A stretch of 64,000 bases of DNA. Origin: Streptomyces asiaticus. Lineage in GTDB: Bacteria; Actinomycetota; Actinomycetes; Streptomycetales; Streptomycetaceae. The stretch's first letter is position 1. Each line of letters begins with the position of its first letter. Made by a program: the position numbers and the translations under genes. The stretch spans positions 27,762 to 91,761 of the forward strand of contig NZ_JAGSHX010000004.1 of NCBI RefSeq assembly GCF_018138715.1. The letters are read 5' to 3'. This document shows positions 25,000-33,196 of the stretch, piece after piece. Under the pieces are notes generated by a model. That model did not search any database. It saw only the letters and a list, made by a program, of their open reading frames with translations, and had not been told where the DNA came from.

Positions 25000-25692
25000 A
25001 TGCATCAAGTGATCGAGCTGGAGGGTGTGGCGAAGCGCTACGACAGCGCCGGCGCGCCGGCGCTCGGACCGCTCACGCTCAGCGTCGCCAAGGGTGAGGC
25101 CCTTGCCGTGACGGGCCCTTCGGGCAGTGGCAAGTCCACGCTGCTGAACCTCGTCGCCGGCCTGGACAAGCCGACCGATGGAGCCGTGATCGTGGCCGGG
25201 CGGCGGATCGACCAGTTGAGCGAGCACGCACTCGCCAGGTTCCGTCGCGAGCACATCGGCATGGCCTTTCAGTTCTTCAATCTTCTCGACGACCTCACCG
25301 TCACCGACAACATCCAGCTCCCGGCCCAGCTGACCGGGACCAGTCGGCGCAAGGCCGCGGCCCGCGCGGGTGAGCTGATGGAGATGCTGGGCATCCAGAA
25401 GCATGCCCGCGCCTACCCGGGCCGGCTGTCCGGAGGTGAACGCCAGCGGGTCGCGGTCGCCCGGGCGTTGGTCAACCGGCCCGCGCTGCTGCTCGCCGAC
25501 GAGCCCACCGGTGCGCTCGACACCGCCTCGGGCCACGACGTCCGCAATCTGCTGATGGATCTGCACCGCGCCGGACAGACCATCGTGCTGGTGACACATG
25601 ACCTGACGCTGGCGGAGGCGTGCGCGAGCCGCACGATCCACCTGGTCGACGGTCACGTCGCCCTCGACACGTACGCGCAGGCCGTCCGATGA
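25000..25692 (+). CDS. ABC transporter ATP-binding protein (MacB/LolD-type)
   Basis: 230 residues with Walker A GPSGSGKST, Q-loop FQFFNLL, signature LSGGERQRVAVARAL, Walker B LLLADEPTGALD and H-loop VTHD. This is the class that pairs with FtsX-type permeases for mechanotransmission or antimicrobial-peptide export. The start overlaps nothing upstream; AAGGACGG precedes the ATG by 11 nt. Stop and permease start overlap as ATGA. Likely regulated by the divergent two-component system. Confidence 0.93.
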   Translation: MHQVIELEGVAKRYDSAGAPALGPLTLSVAKGEALAVTGPSGSGKSTLLNLVAGLDKPTDGAVIVAGRRIDQLSEHALARFRREHIGMAFQFFNLLDDLTVTDNIQLPAQLTGTSRRKAAARAGELMEMLGIQKHARAYPGRLSGGERQRVAVARALVNRPALLLADEPTGALDTASGHDVRNLLMDLHRAGQTIVLVTHDLTLAEACASRTIHLVDGHVALDTYAQAVR

Positions 25693-28139
25693 GCCTGTTC
25701 GGTACCGGCGCGCTGGGCCGAGTCGTACGTTCCGGCGTCGGCCGACAGCGGGTGCAGACCGTGGTGATCGCCGTGGCCACGATGATGGCCGTGGCCTCGG
25801 CCGTGGTCGCCGGGTCGCTGATGGTCGCCGCGGCCGCGCCCTTCGACAACGCCTTCAAGAAACAGCAGGGCTCGCACATCACCGCGCAGTTCGATCCGGC
25901 CAAGGCGAGTGCGGCACAGCTGGCGGAGACCGGGAAGCTGGCCGGTGTCACGGCGAGCGCGGGACCGTACCCGTCCACGGCGGTCCGCCCGGTGGACCGG
26001 TCGGGCTTCCAGCTGCCGACGCTGACCCTGGTAGGGCGGTCCGGTCCTGACGGCGCCGTGGACCGGGTGGATCTGAAGTCGGGCCGGTGGGCGCAGAAGC
26101 CCGGTGAGATCGTGCTCGACGCGTCGTTCGAGGGGCCCGCCATCGGGATCGGCACCCCCATGAAGACGTCGAACGCCAAGGACGCCCCGACCCTTTCGAT
26201 CGTCGGCTTCGCCGTGTCGGTCAGCAAGACCGCCGACGCCTGGGCGGCCCCCGCGCAGGTCGACGCGCTGGGATCGAAGGGCAACCCGGTCTTGAGTCAG
26301 ATGCTCTACCGCTTCGGCTCCGCGAGCACGAAGCAGCAGATCCTCGCCGACCGGAAGAAGCTCGCCGCCTCCGTGGGGTTCGGAGCGCTCCTCGGAACCG
26401 AGTCCTGGCTGGACACCAAGCGCGCCGCGGATCAGGGTGCGGCGGCGACCGTCCCGTTCGTGATGGCTTTCGGCGCGCTCGGCATCGTGATGTCGGTGAT
26501 CACCGTCGGCAGCGTGATCAGTGGCGCGGTCGGCACCAGCCTGCGCAGGATCGGCATCCTCAAGGCGATCGGCTTCACTCCGCGCGAGGTCGTACGCGCC
26601 TACGTGGCCCAGGCGCTGATCCCGGCCATCGTCGGCATCACACTGGGTGTCGTCCTGGGGAACCTCCTGGCAGTGCCGCTGCTGGCCGACACCGAGTCGG
26701 TGTATGGCGGCGTCTCGCTCTCGGTGGCCTGGTGGGTGGACGTCGCCGTGTCGGCCGCCGCCCTGGTCGTCGTGTGGCTCGCGGCGCTGATTCCCGCATT
26801 GCGGGCCGGCAGGCTGCGCACGGTCGAGGCCATCGCGGTCGGCCGGGTGCCGCGCACGGGGCGCGGCCAGTGGCCGCACCGGGCGATGGGGATGCTGCCG
26901 CTGCCGCGGCCGGTGACCTACGGTCTCGCCACCCCCTTCACACATCCGGTACGTACCCTCGCGATGCTGCTCGCGGTGGCGTTCGGCACCGTCGCGGCGA
27001 CCTTCGCGGTGGGGCTGACCTCGTCCCTGAACGCGATCGGCACCTCGCAGGACCCCGAGAACCGTGCCGCGGTCACGGTCACGACGACCAAGGCGATGGA
27101 AGTCGCTCCCCCTCCGCCGCCTCTTGTGGGGGGTGACGGGGGAGATCCGCCTCCCCCTGGCGGCAGCGAGTCGGGCCCGCCTCCCGTGGAGAACAGCGCG
27201 GCGAGCATGTCCAAGAAGCCCAAGGTCGCCGACCCGGCGAAGGTGCGGTCCGCCGTCACGTCGCAGCCGGGTACGGAGTCGTACTACGGCAAGGCCCAGA
27301 CCGAGGTCGCCGTGGCCGGGGTCTCAGGATCGATCCAGGCCAGCCTCTACGAGGGCGATTCGCGCCCCGGCAGCTACGAGATGCTCTCCGGGCACTGGAT
27401 CACCGGCAAGGGACAGGTCGTGGTGCCCTCGCGCTTCCTGGAAAGGACCAGCACCAAGCTCGGTGACACGGTGCGGGTGACCTACGAGAAGGAGACCGCG
27501 AACCTGCGGATCGTGGGCGAGTCCTTCGACACGTCGGGCAGCCAGCTGGAGATCCACGCCAACATGGCCGACTTCAAGTCGGCCGAGCCCAGCACCTTCC
27601 TCGTCGAGACGAAGTCCGGCGTCTCCGCCGACGCGTACGCCCAGAAGGTCGCCGCGGTCGTACAGCCGCTGGGGGGCGACGCCACGACCGGCTCCGAGTC
27701 GGGGCAGGACGGCGTCATCCTCATCATGGCCGCTATGGCGGCGCTGCTCACCCTCATGCTGATCATCGTGGCCGGTCTCGGCGTACTCAACTCCGTGGTC
27801 CTCGACACCCGGGAACGCATCCACGACCTGGGCGTCTGCAAGGCGATCGGCATGTCGCCGCGCCAGACCCTGAGCCTCGTGCTCGCTTCGGTGGCCGTGA
27901 TCGGCGTGATCGGCGGCCTGCTCGGCGTCCCTGCGGGGTACGCGCTGCACCACGTCGTCATGCCGGTGATGGGGCGTGCCGTAGGCACCAGTCTGCCGTC
28001 GCCGGTCCTCGATGTGTACGAGCCTGTTCAGCTGCTCCTGCTGGGGCTGGGCGGGGTCGTGATCGCGGTACTGGGCGCGCTGATCCCGGCCGGCTGGGCG
28101 GCCGGGGCGCGTACGGCCACGGCGCTGCGCACCGAGTAG
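25689..28139 (+). CDS. FtsX-like ABC transporter permease, two-domain
   Basis: 816 residues from ATG 25689. TM1 near residue 20 is followed by a long extracellular domain, then two FtsX blocks: first near residues 255-380 (GALGIVMSVITVGSVISGAV; LRRIGILKAIGFTPREVVRA), second near 675-810 (LLTLMLIIVAGLGVLNSVVL; DLGVCKAIGMSPRQTLSLV). A Pro/Gly-rich linker (PPPPPLVGGDGGDPPPPGGS) opens the second extracellular domain. The architecture fits MacB/VEXP-like exporters. Works with the preceding ATPase; probably under the divergent two-component system. Confidence 0.9.
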   Translation: MSLFGTGALGRVVRSGVGRQRVQTVVIAVATMMAVASAVVAGSLMVAAAAPFDNAFKKQQGSHITAQFDPAKASAAQLAETGKLAGVTASAGPYPSTAVRPVDRSGFQLPTLTLVGRSGPDGAVDRVDLKSGRWAQKPGEIVLDASFEGPAIGIGTPMKTSNAKDAPTLSIVGFAVSVSKTADAWAAPAQVDALGSKGNPVLSQMLYRFGSASTKQQILADRKKLAASVGFGALLGTESWLDTKRAADQGAAATVPFVMAFGALGIVMSVITVGSVISGAVGTSLRRIGILKAIGFTPREVVRAYVAQALIPAIVGITLGVVLGNLLAVPLLADTESVYGGVSLSVAWWVDVAVSAAALVVVWLAALIPALRAGRLRTVEAIAVGRVPRTGRGQWPHRAMGMLPLPRPVTYGLATPFTHPVRTLAMLLAVAFGTVAATFAVGLTSSLNAIGTSQDPENRAAVTVTTTKAMEVAPPPPPLVGGDGGDPPPPGGSESGPPPVENSAASMSKKPKVADPAKVRSAVTSQPGTESYYGKAQTEVAVAGVSGSIQASLYEGDSRPGSYEMLSGHWITGKGQVVVPSRFLERTSTKLGDTVRVTYEKETANLRIVGESFDTSGSQLEIHANMADFKSAEPSTFLVETKSGVSADAYAQKVAAVVQPLGGDATTGSESGQDGVILIMAAMAALLTLMLIIVAGLGVLNSVVLDTRERIHDLGVCKAIGMSPRQTLSLVLASVAVIGVIGGLLGVPAGYALHHVVMPVMGRAVGTSLPSPVLDVYEPVQLLLLGLGGVVIAVLGALIPAGWAAGARTATALRTE

Positions 28140-28573
28140 CGTCCGGCGGAGCGCGAACTGCTGGGGCGGATCCGCCAGGTCTGCGGGGTCGGGCTGCCCG
28201 TACCGGCACAGGTGCCGATGTCCCTGTCCAGGCAGGTCCTCTTGAGAGGGACTAGGGACGCCCGGACGGGGGATGGCAGCGGGAAGCGGTGCGGGGTATC
28301 GGCGGCGAGACCGGGTGTGGGGCAGCAGCTCCGACCCGGTCTCGCCGCCGCACAGATCCGGCCCCTGCTCATCCGTAGAAGTCCCCCGAGCCCTCTCCCC
28401 CGGCCCGCGGTAGGGCATATCAGAGACGCACGGCTACCTCGGCATCAGTGAGACGTCGCACCACGGCTCGCTCGTCCTCCTGCCTCCGCACACGTCGCAG
28501 CACAGGTCTGGCCCTCGGCTGACGGCGCTCCTGATCGGCGAGCCGACTCGCGAGTGCGGCCGACGTGGGCGCC
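28140..28573. other. Intergenic region after the ABC operon
   Basis: 434 bp without a supportable gene. It holds a 17-bp perfect inverted repeat (28300-28350, listed separately) and a 12-bp palindrome GGCGGATCCGCC near 28165. It separates the ABC operon from a block of broken mobile-element genes. Confidence 0.5.
28300..28350. terminator. 17-bp perfect inverted repeat, terminator-like
   Basis: CGGCGGCGAGACCGGGT at 28300-28316 is perfectly complementary to 28334-28350, around a 17-nt loop. It lies 160 bp after the permease stop. No T-run follows, which is common in high-GC terminators, but the loop is long, so an element boundary repeat is an alternative. Confidence 0.45.
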
Positions 28574-29076
28574 ATGAAAACCATACGGATCGGCAGTTCC
28601 GCCTCGACAGCGACCTCCTGGCCGTCGGCGGACTCATCGTCCTGGTGGGCATCCCGGGCTGCGGCAAGTCGACCTTCGCCGCCCGCTGCCCCGCCAGCTG
28701 GCGCGTGTGCCTGGACGAATACCGGCTGGCCGCGACCGACGACATGACCGACCAGACCGCAACCCCGGCCGCCGCCCAGATCCAGGACCTCCTCCTGGAC
28801 GCCCGCCTCGCCCGAGGCCGCACGACTCTGGTGGACAGCACGAACATCCACGCACACGTCCGCGCCGGCCTCCTGGCCCGCGCCCGCTACTGGCAGCGCC
28901 CCATCGCCGCAGCCCTGCTCGACGTGCCGCTGGCCACCGCGCAGTACCAGAACGCCGAACGCGATCGGGTCGTGCCCGGCCACGTCCTGAGTGAGCTGCA
29001 CGCACAGCTGCCCACCGTCGACCAACTGCGCTCCGAAGGCTTCACCGTCGTACACCTCGCATCCGAACTCGCCTAG
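28574..29076 (+). pseudogene. Small P-loop kinase (AAA/polynucleotide-kinase-like), start region frameshifted
   Basis: The conserved frame reads RQFRLDSDLLAVGGLIVLVG then IPGCGKSTFAARC (Walker A), LDEYRLAATDD, LVDSTNIHAHVRAGLLARAR and ends SEGFTVVHLASELA at 29076. The only reasonable ATG (28574, MKTIRI) is in another frame, and the conserved frame has no start except a GTG at 28645 inside the P-loop. One base change near 28582 would restore it. Such small kinases are common on Streptomyces plasmids and integrated elements. It is followed 18 bp later by another broken element gene. Confidence 0.55.
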
Positions 29077-29094
29077 CTCAGGACGGGGAACACC

Positions 29095-29408
29095 GTGACC
29101 AACACCGCCACCCAGACCCAGACCGACAGCTTCAGCGCGCTCAGCGACTGCTTCAGCGCAGATCTCGCCGCCTTCATCTCCGAGGAGACACCGCACAACC
29201 CGACCCCGAACGAGTTCATCGACCTGGTCGAACGCGTCCGCGACGTCCTCGGCACGGCCAGCGTCGGCAACTCGCAAGACGTGGCGAGGACCTGGACCAC
29301 GCCGCCACTCGCCTCACCGACGCCCTCACCAGCACCGAGGGCGACCAACGGTGCCTGCTGGCCCGGGCGCGCATCCACCTGCGGGAGGCGCTCGAGGCGA
29401 TTCGCTGA
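29095..29408 (+). pseudogene. Frameshifted small element protein
   Basis: GTG 29095 starts MTNTATQTQTDSFSALSDCF and continues FIDLVERVRDVLGTASVGN. A frame change near 29280 is needed to give EDLDHAATRLTDALTSTEGD and LARARIHLREALEAIR-stop at 29408. The joined product is about 104 residues and internally consistent (helical, acidic). The family is a hypothetical seen with the neighbouring kinase in actinomycete elements, from memory. Function unknown. Confidence 0.5.
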
Positions 29409-29502
29409 CCGTGTGCTGAGCGCACTCTGTGCCGCCCCGATCCCGTGCCCCGGGGCCGGGGCGGTCGCAGTGACCCCTCAACCACGAGAAGCACGAACGG
29501 AG

Positions 29503-29828
29503 ATGGACGTCATGGGCCCGCCTTCCCACAAGGTCGACGTCCCGCTCTGGAGCACCGCCCAGCCCGGCCTACGCGGTGTGCGCGTCTTCACCGGCCCCGC
29601 CGACAGCCGCAGCACCGCCGTCCGGACCGCGTACGAGGTCTACGACGCAGCTCCCCGCCATGTAGCAGGCCGGACTCGAGCCCCCCGGCAAGCGGCCGGC
29701 CGGACAGATGGAACGCCCGCGGCTACCGGCCCGACTGGGAGCCGGACTGGCCCGCCACGACGGCCGGCCACTGGAACGACCCGTACAGCCGGGTCCACGT
29801 CGCCGACAACGGCGACCTCGAGCTGTAG
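29503..29828 (+). pseudogene. Frameshifted hypothetical protein
   Basis: Starts MDVMGPPSHKVDVPLWSTAQ and runs to TAVRTAYEVYDAA, then must shift frame near 29650 to RPDRWNARGYRPDWEPDWPA and GHWNDPYSRVHVADNGDLEL-stop at 29828. The ATG at 29512 has the better-spaced GGAG. The two halves are clearly coding by composition. No function known; part of the same decayed gene row. Confidence 0.45.
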
Positions 29829-29923
29829 ATCCGCCCCGGGACAGGCGCACATCGGCGTCCAAACCAGTTCGCCTGCCCCGGGCCCATCCCAACCCGTACG
29901 AGACGAGAGGGAGATCCCCCAGT

Positions 29924-30285
29924 ATGGACTCCGTCCCGCGTGCACAGGCCCGAATCGGGCAGCGCGCACTCTTACTGGCCACCGCCGCCGTCCCGGTGAC
30001 CGGCTGGACCGTCCACGCCATCGCCCTGCACCGGCGCCTGGCCGCCGCGCAGAAGGACCCGCTCACCGGGCTGCTGCGCCGCGACGCCTACACCGCCCGG
30101 GCCCGGCAGGTCCTTCGCCGCCACGGCGACGATGTGTGCGTGGTCCTGGTCGACCAGGACCACTTCAAGGACGTCAACGACGCGCTTGGCCACCCGGCCG
30201 GGGACGCGGTGCTGCGTGCGACCGCCGACCGGCTCACGGCCTGGGCCGGACCCCGAGCGGCTGTCGGCAGGCTGGGCGGTGACGA
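29924..30285 (+). pseudogene. GGDEF-domain protein, N-terminal half
   Basis: From ATG 29924: an N-terminal hydrophobic helix (ALLLATAAVPVTGWTVHAIA) then DPLTGLLRRDAYTARARQV, LVDQDHFKDVNDALGHPAGD and GRLGGDD, where the catalytic GGDEF loop is cut. The C-terminal end of the same domain reappears at 31763-31912. Diguanylate cyclases make c-di-GMP, but the protein as found cannot fold fully. A TTA codon occurs in ALLLAT. The open frame continues into inserted DNA to 30478. Confidence 0.7.
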
Positions 30286-30297
30286 CCAATTGACCAA

Positions 30298-30516
30298 AGT
30301 CAGGAGCAGTCGGTGGACGTCAGCTACTTCGGTGCCCACGGGCACGTTCCGCTGCGCGTGGCCCTGCTGCTGGCTGCGGTGGGGGGCATCCTGCTCACCG
30401 GGCTGGCGGGCAGCGCGCGGATCATGCAGTTGCGCGCGACCGCCCGCAAGCATCGCCGGGCCCACCACAGGGCTGTGAAGGCCGGGGCCAAGGACTCGTC
30501 GAAGGCCCGGCGGTAG
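30298..30516 (+). pseudogene. LapA-family membrane protein, C-terminal part
   Basis: SVDVSYFGAHGHVPLRVALL followed by a hydrophobic span (LLAAVGGILLTGLAGSA) and a basic tail (RIMQLRATARKHRRAHH) match the end of LapA/DUF1049 proteins. The N-terminal transmembrane helix is missing. A GTG at 30313 could start a short product. It begins immediately where the GGDEF gene is cut, so it came with the inserted segment. Confidence 0.6.
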
Positions 30517-30522
30517 CCCGGA

Positions 30523-31533
30523 CTACCGGGAGCCCGCCACAGGGCGCGACTTGTAGAAGGACTCCTCCAGGTAGGCGGTCTCGTGCGGCTGGTAGGGCTC
30601 CTCCAAGTAGGCGGCCTCGTCTTCGTCGAGTTCGACGTCCACCGCGGCGACCGCGTCGGCCAGCTGGGCCGGCTTGGTGACCCCGACGACGGGCGAGGTC
30701 ACCGCCGGGTTGCGCATGACCCAGGCCAGGGCGACCTGGGCCGGGGACAGACCCCGCTTGCCCGCGATCTCGTGGACGCGCTCGGCCACTGCCTGGTCCC
30801 CGTCGCGGTAGAGGATCTTGCCGCCCTCGTCGGTCTCGGCACGCGCCGTGGCGGTGTCCCGGGCCCGCGTCAGCCTGCCCCGCGCCAGCGGGCTCCACGG
30901 GATCACGCCGATGCCCTGGTCGGCGCAGAGCGGGAGCATCTCCCGCTCTGCTTCTCGGTGGATGAGGTTGTAGTGGTCCTGCATCGACACGAACCGGGTC
31001 CAGCCGTTCAGGTCAGCCAGGTACAGGGCCTTGGCGAACTGCCAGGCGTACATGGAAGAGGCTCCGATGTAGCGGACCTTCCCGGACTTGACCACGTCGT
31101 GCAGCGCCTCGAGGGTTTCCTCGATCGGGGTGTCGTAGTCCCAGCGGTGGATCTGGTACAGGTCGATGTAGTCGGTCCCCAGTCGCTTCAGGGAGGCGTC
31201 GAGCTCGGCGAAGATCGCCTTGCGGGACAGCCCGGCGCCGTTCGGGCCGGGGCGCATCCGCATCCAGACCTTGGTGGAGAGAACGACCTCCTCGCGCCGG
31301 GTGAAGTCCTTGACCGCCTGGCCGACGATCTCCTCGCTGCTTCCGGCGCTGTACCCATTGGCCGTGTCGAGGAAGTTGACGCCGCCCTCGAGGGCCTGCT
31401 TGATGATGTCCCGGCTGGCGTCCGCGCCCAGCGACCAGGGCTCGCCGCCCCGGGCCGGCTCGCCGAAGCTCATGCAGCCGAGGGTGATGGCGGAGACTTC
31501 CAGTCCGGTCGTTCCGAGCTTGATGTATCGCAT
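30523..31533 (-). CDS. Aldo/keto reductase
   Basis: 336 residues. NADPH-dependent AKR fold with the catalytic Asp-Tyr-Lys-His set visible: FLDTANGYSAG (Asp, Tyr), LSTKVW (Lys) and YQIHRWD (His); the cofactor site is near PWSPLARGRLTR. The C-terminus carries a repeated AYLEE (AAYLEEPYQPHETAYLEESF), suggesting a small tandem duplication. It lies inside the split GGDEF gene. A MerR-type promoter with 19-bp spacer precedes it; the -10 box is so close to the ATG that the mRNA is probably leaderless. Confidence 0.9.
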   Translation of the reverse strand: MRYIKLGTTGLEVSAITLGCMSFGEPARGGEPWSLGADASRDIIKQALEGGVNFLDTANGYSAGSSEEIVGQAVKDFTRREEVVLSTKVWMRMRPGPNGAGLSRKAIFAELDASLKRLGTDYIDLYQIHRWDYDTPIEETLEALHDVVKSGKVRYIGASSMYAWQFAKALYLADLNGWTRFVSMQDHYNLIHREAEREMLPLCADQGIGVIPWSPLARGRLTRARDTATARAETDEGGKILYRDGDQAVAERVHEIAGKRGLSPAQVALAWVMRNPAVTSPVVGVTKPAQLADAVAAVDVELDEDEAAYLEEPYQPHETAYLEESFYKSRPVAGSR

Positions 31534-31540
31534 GTTTCGG

Positions 31541-31571
31541 AACCTAGGAGTTGGAGTGCGCTCTAACGCAA
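31541..31571 (-). promoter_or_regulatory. MerR-type promoter of the aldo/keto reductase
   Basis: On the minus strand: -35 TTGCGT (31566-31571), -10 TAGGTT (31541-31546), spacer 19 bp. The spacer holds the near-palindrome GTTAGAGCGCACTCCAAC (31550-31567; 7 of 9 positions matched). A long spacer with a central dyad is the hallmark of MerR-family activation. GGAGT-N-ACTCC-like dyads are typical of the aldehyde-responsive NmlR/AdhR branch. The start of transcription would fall at or one base from the ATG. Confidence 0.6.
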
Positions 31572-31762
31572 ATTCGGAGACGTGGGGCATGCGCGCCCTG
31601 TCAGGTTTCGACCGTTTCGGCCAGACGTACCAGAGAACCCAGTAGTAGCGAGTAACAAACTGTCAATTCTCGGCCGCGCGCGTGGGGCACTACTCAGCCT
31701 CCCGACGACAAACCGCCCTCGCGGGTCCGTCGCCACGACCGATCATCGCTCGATCACTAATT

Positions 31763-31912
31763 CTGTTGCAGCGGGCCGCCGACGCGGCCCTCTACGAGGG
31801 CAAGCACTCCGGCCGCGCGCACCTCGCCACCAAGAAGCACGCGACGGCGCCGTCCATCAACGGCCGACGCGCGGGCCGCCCGGGCACGCACCTGTGGGGG
31901 CGAGCCACATGA
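31763..31912 (+). pseudogene. GGDEF-domain protein, C-terminal end
   Basis: LLQRAADAALYEGKHSGRAH is the typical last helix of a GGDEF domain, followed by a basic tail (LATKKHATAPSINGRRAGRP) ending at 31912. It is the missing end of the gene begun at 29924: orientation matches, and the central 60-80 residues are absent. It overlaps the next start as ATGA, so this was once an operon with the ASCH gene. Confidence 0.6.
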
Positions 31913-32046
31913 GCGCCGCCAAGCCCGTGCTGCCGGATGGCGACTGGATCCGCGGCATCGGCATCAAGCAGCCGTGGGCCACCTGCATCCTCACCGGCGC
32001 CAAGACGATCGAGAGCCGCTCCGGGTCCACGAGGATCCCTAGATGA
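31909..32046 (+). pseudogene. ASCH-domain protein, N-terminal fragment
   Basis: From ATG 31909: IRGIGIKQPWATCILTGAKT and IESR match the start of ASCH-domain (RNA-binding, PUA-like) proteins. The frame then enters the IS982-like left end at 32038 and stops after SGSTRIPR. The gene was cut by that insertion. Function of the intact family is often in RNA modification or coactivation; here only about 37 native residues remain. Confidence 0.6.
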
Positions 32047-32100
32047 TCAATTCCAAGGGATCGGCTGCGTGCATGAGGTGAGGGAGCCCAAAGTGCTGTT

Positions 32101-32313
32101 GTGAGGCCAGACTTGGACTCTCTCGCCACCGCACTGTACGTGAAATCCGACGACCTGCTGAGGGCATCACCGCATCTCGCGCCGTGGCGACCGGCTGTCG
32201 GGATCACCCCCAAACTCACCGACGCCGAGCTGGTCACCCTCGCGGTGATGCAGGCTGGCGCGGGCCCACTTCTTGGTCACACTCGAAGAACCCGCATGGC
32301 CCGCTCCGCGTGA
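32101..32313 (+). pseudogene. IS982-family transposase, N-terminal part
   Basis: GTG 32101 opens RPDLDSLATALYVKSDDLLR, then ASPHLAPWRPAVGITPKLTD and AELVTLAVMQA, the conserved start of IS982 transposases. After residue 50 it leaves the family (GAGPLLGHTRRTRMARSA). The DDE catalytic residues are absent. Confidence 0.75.
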
Positions 32314-32332
32314 GGGCCGGTAATCGTGCAGA

Positions 32333-33046
32333 TCATGGTTGGCGGGCGGGATGGGTGTTCTCCTCCGCCAGCAGGAACGCCGCAACCGCCTTTGTGAACG
32401 CCTCCGGCGCTGCGCGGTGGATCAGGTGCCCGACCGGGGTGGTGACCATGTGCCCGCCGGGGATGCGGCGTGCCAACTCGGCGACGCCGTCCTGGGACAC
32501 GTGGCTGTGTGGACCGCCGGCCACCACGAGGGTCTCGGCGGTGATCTGGCTGAGTTGCTCCAGCCACCTGGGATCGGGCTGGTCGATCTGCCGCCTGACG
32601 GCCAGCACCACCTCCCAGTCGAAGGTCAGGTCGCCGTCCGGCCTGGCCGGGGTATTCGGCTCCCGGGGACGGGGGGCCGACACATCCTCCAGGACCAGTC
32701 GGCTCACCCGCTGTGGGTGATCTTGTGCGAGCAGGTAGGCCACGACCCCGCCCATGGAATGCCCGATCAGATCCACGGGGCCCAGTCCCAGCGCGTCCAA
32801 GAACCGCAGCACATCGGCCCGCATGAGTTCGAGCGAGTAGTTCCCCGGCCAGTCGCTCCGGCCGTGCCCACGCATGTCGAGGGCATACACCCGTCGGCTG
32901 TGGGCAAGGACGGGCACCACCTGCTCCCAGTCGGTGGCATTCTCGCCCAGCGCGTGAACCAGCACGAGCGGCGGAGCATCCTGCGGACCCGACACCTGAT
33001 AGGCCAGCCGAATCCCCCTCACGTCGACCAAGCGGTGATCAACCAT
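32333..33046 (-). CDS. Alpha/beta hydrolase (Ser-type)
   Basis: 237 residues. HALGENATDW near the oxyanion hole, DMRGHGRSDWPG, nucleophile elbow GHSMGGVVAYL (Ser), and a C-terminal VGHLIHRAAPEAF with the catalytic His. Acid residue probably in the TLVVAGG strand region. General esterase/lactonase or haloperoxidase-like class. It stands between IS982-like ends in opposite orientation to the transposase fragment, so it may have been carried as cargo or trapped. Confidence 0.85.
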   Translation of the reverse strand: MVDHRLVDVRGIRLAYQVSGPQDAPPLVLVHALGENATDWEQVVPVLAHSRRVYALDMRGHGRSDWPGNYSLELMRADVLRFLDALGLGPVDLIGHSMGGVVAYLLAQDHPQRVSRLVLEDVSAPRPREPNTPARPDGDLTFDWEVVLAVRRQIDQPDPRWLEQLSQITAETLVVAGGPHSHVSQDGVAELARRIPGGHMVTTPVGHLIHRAAPEAFTKAVAAFLLAEENTHPARQP

Positions 33047-33196
33047 GTCCGGAGGATATGCGGTAGGGGCCTGCCGGAGTATCGGCGTTCACAGGCGGCT
33101 GAACCGCCACCGCGGTCAGTATCCCGGGGCCTCAGCCACACAGCACGGCCCCGATCTTCCATAGCCGACCACGTCGTAACCCTTGGCAGTGATCAC

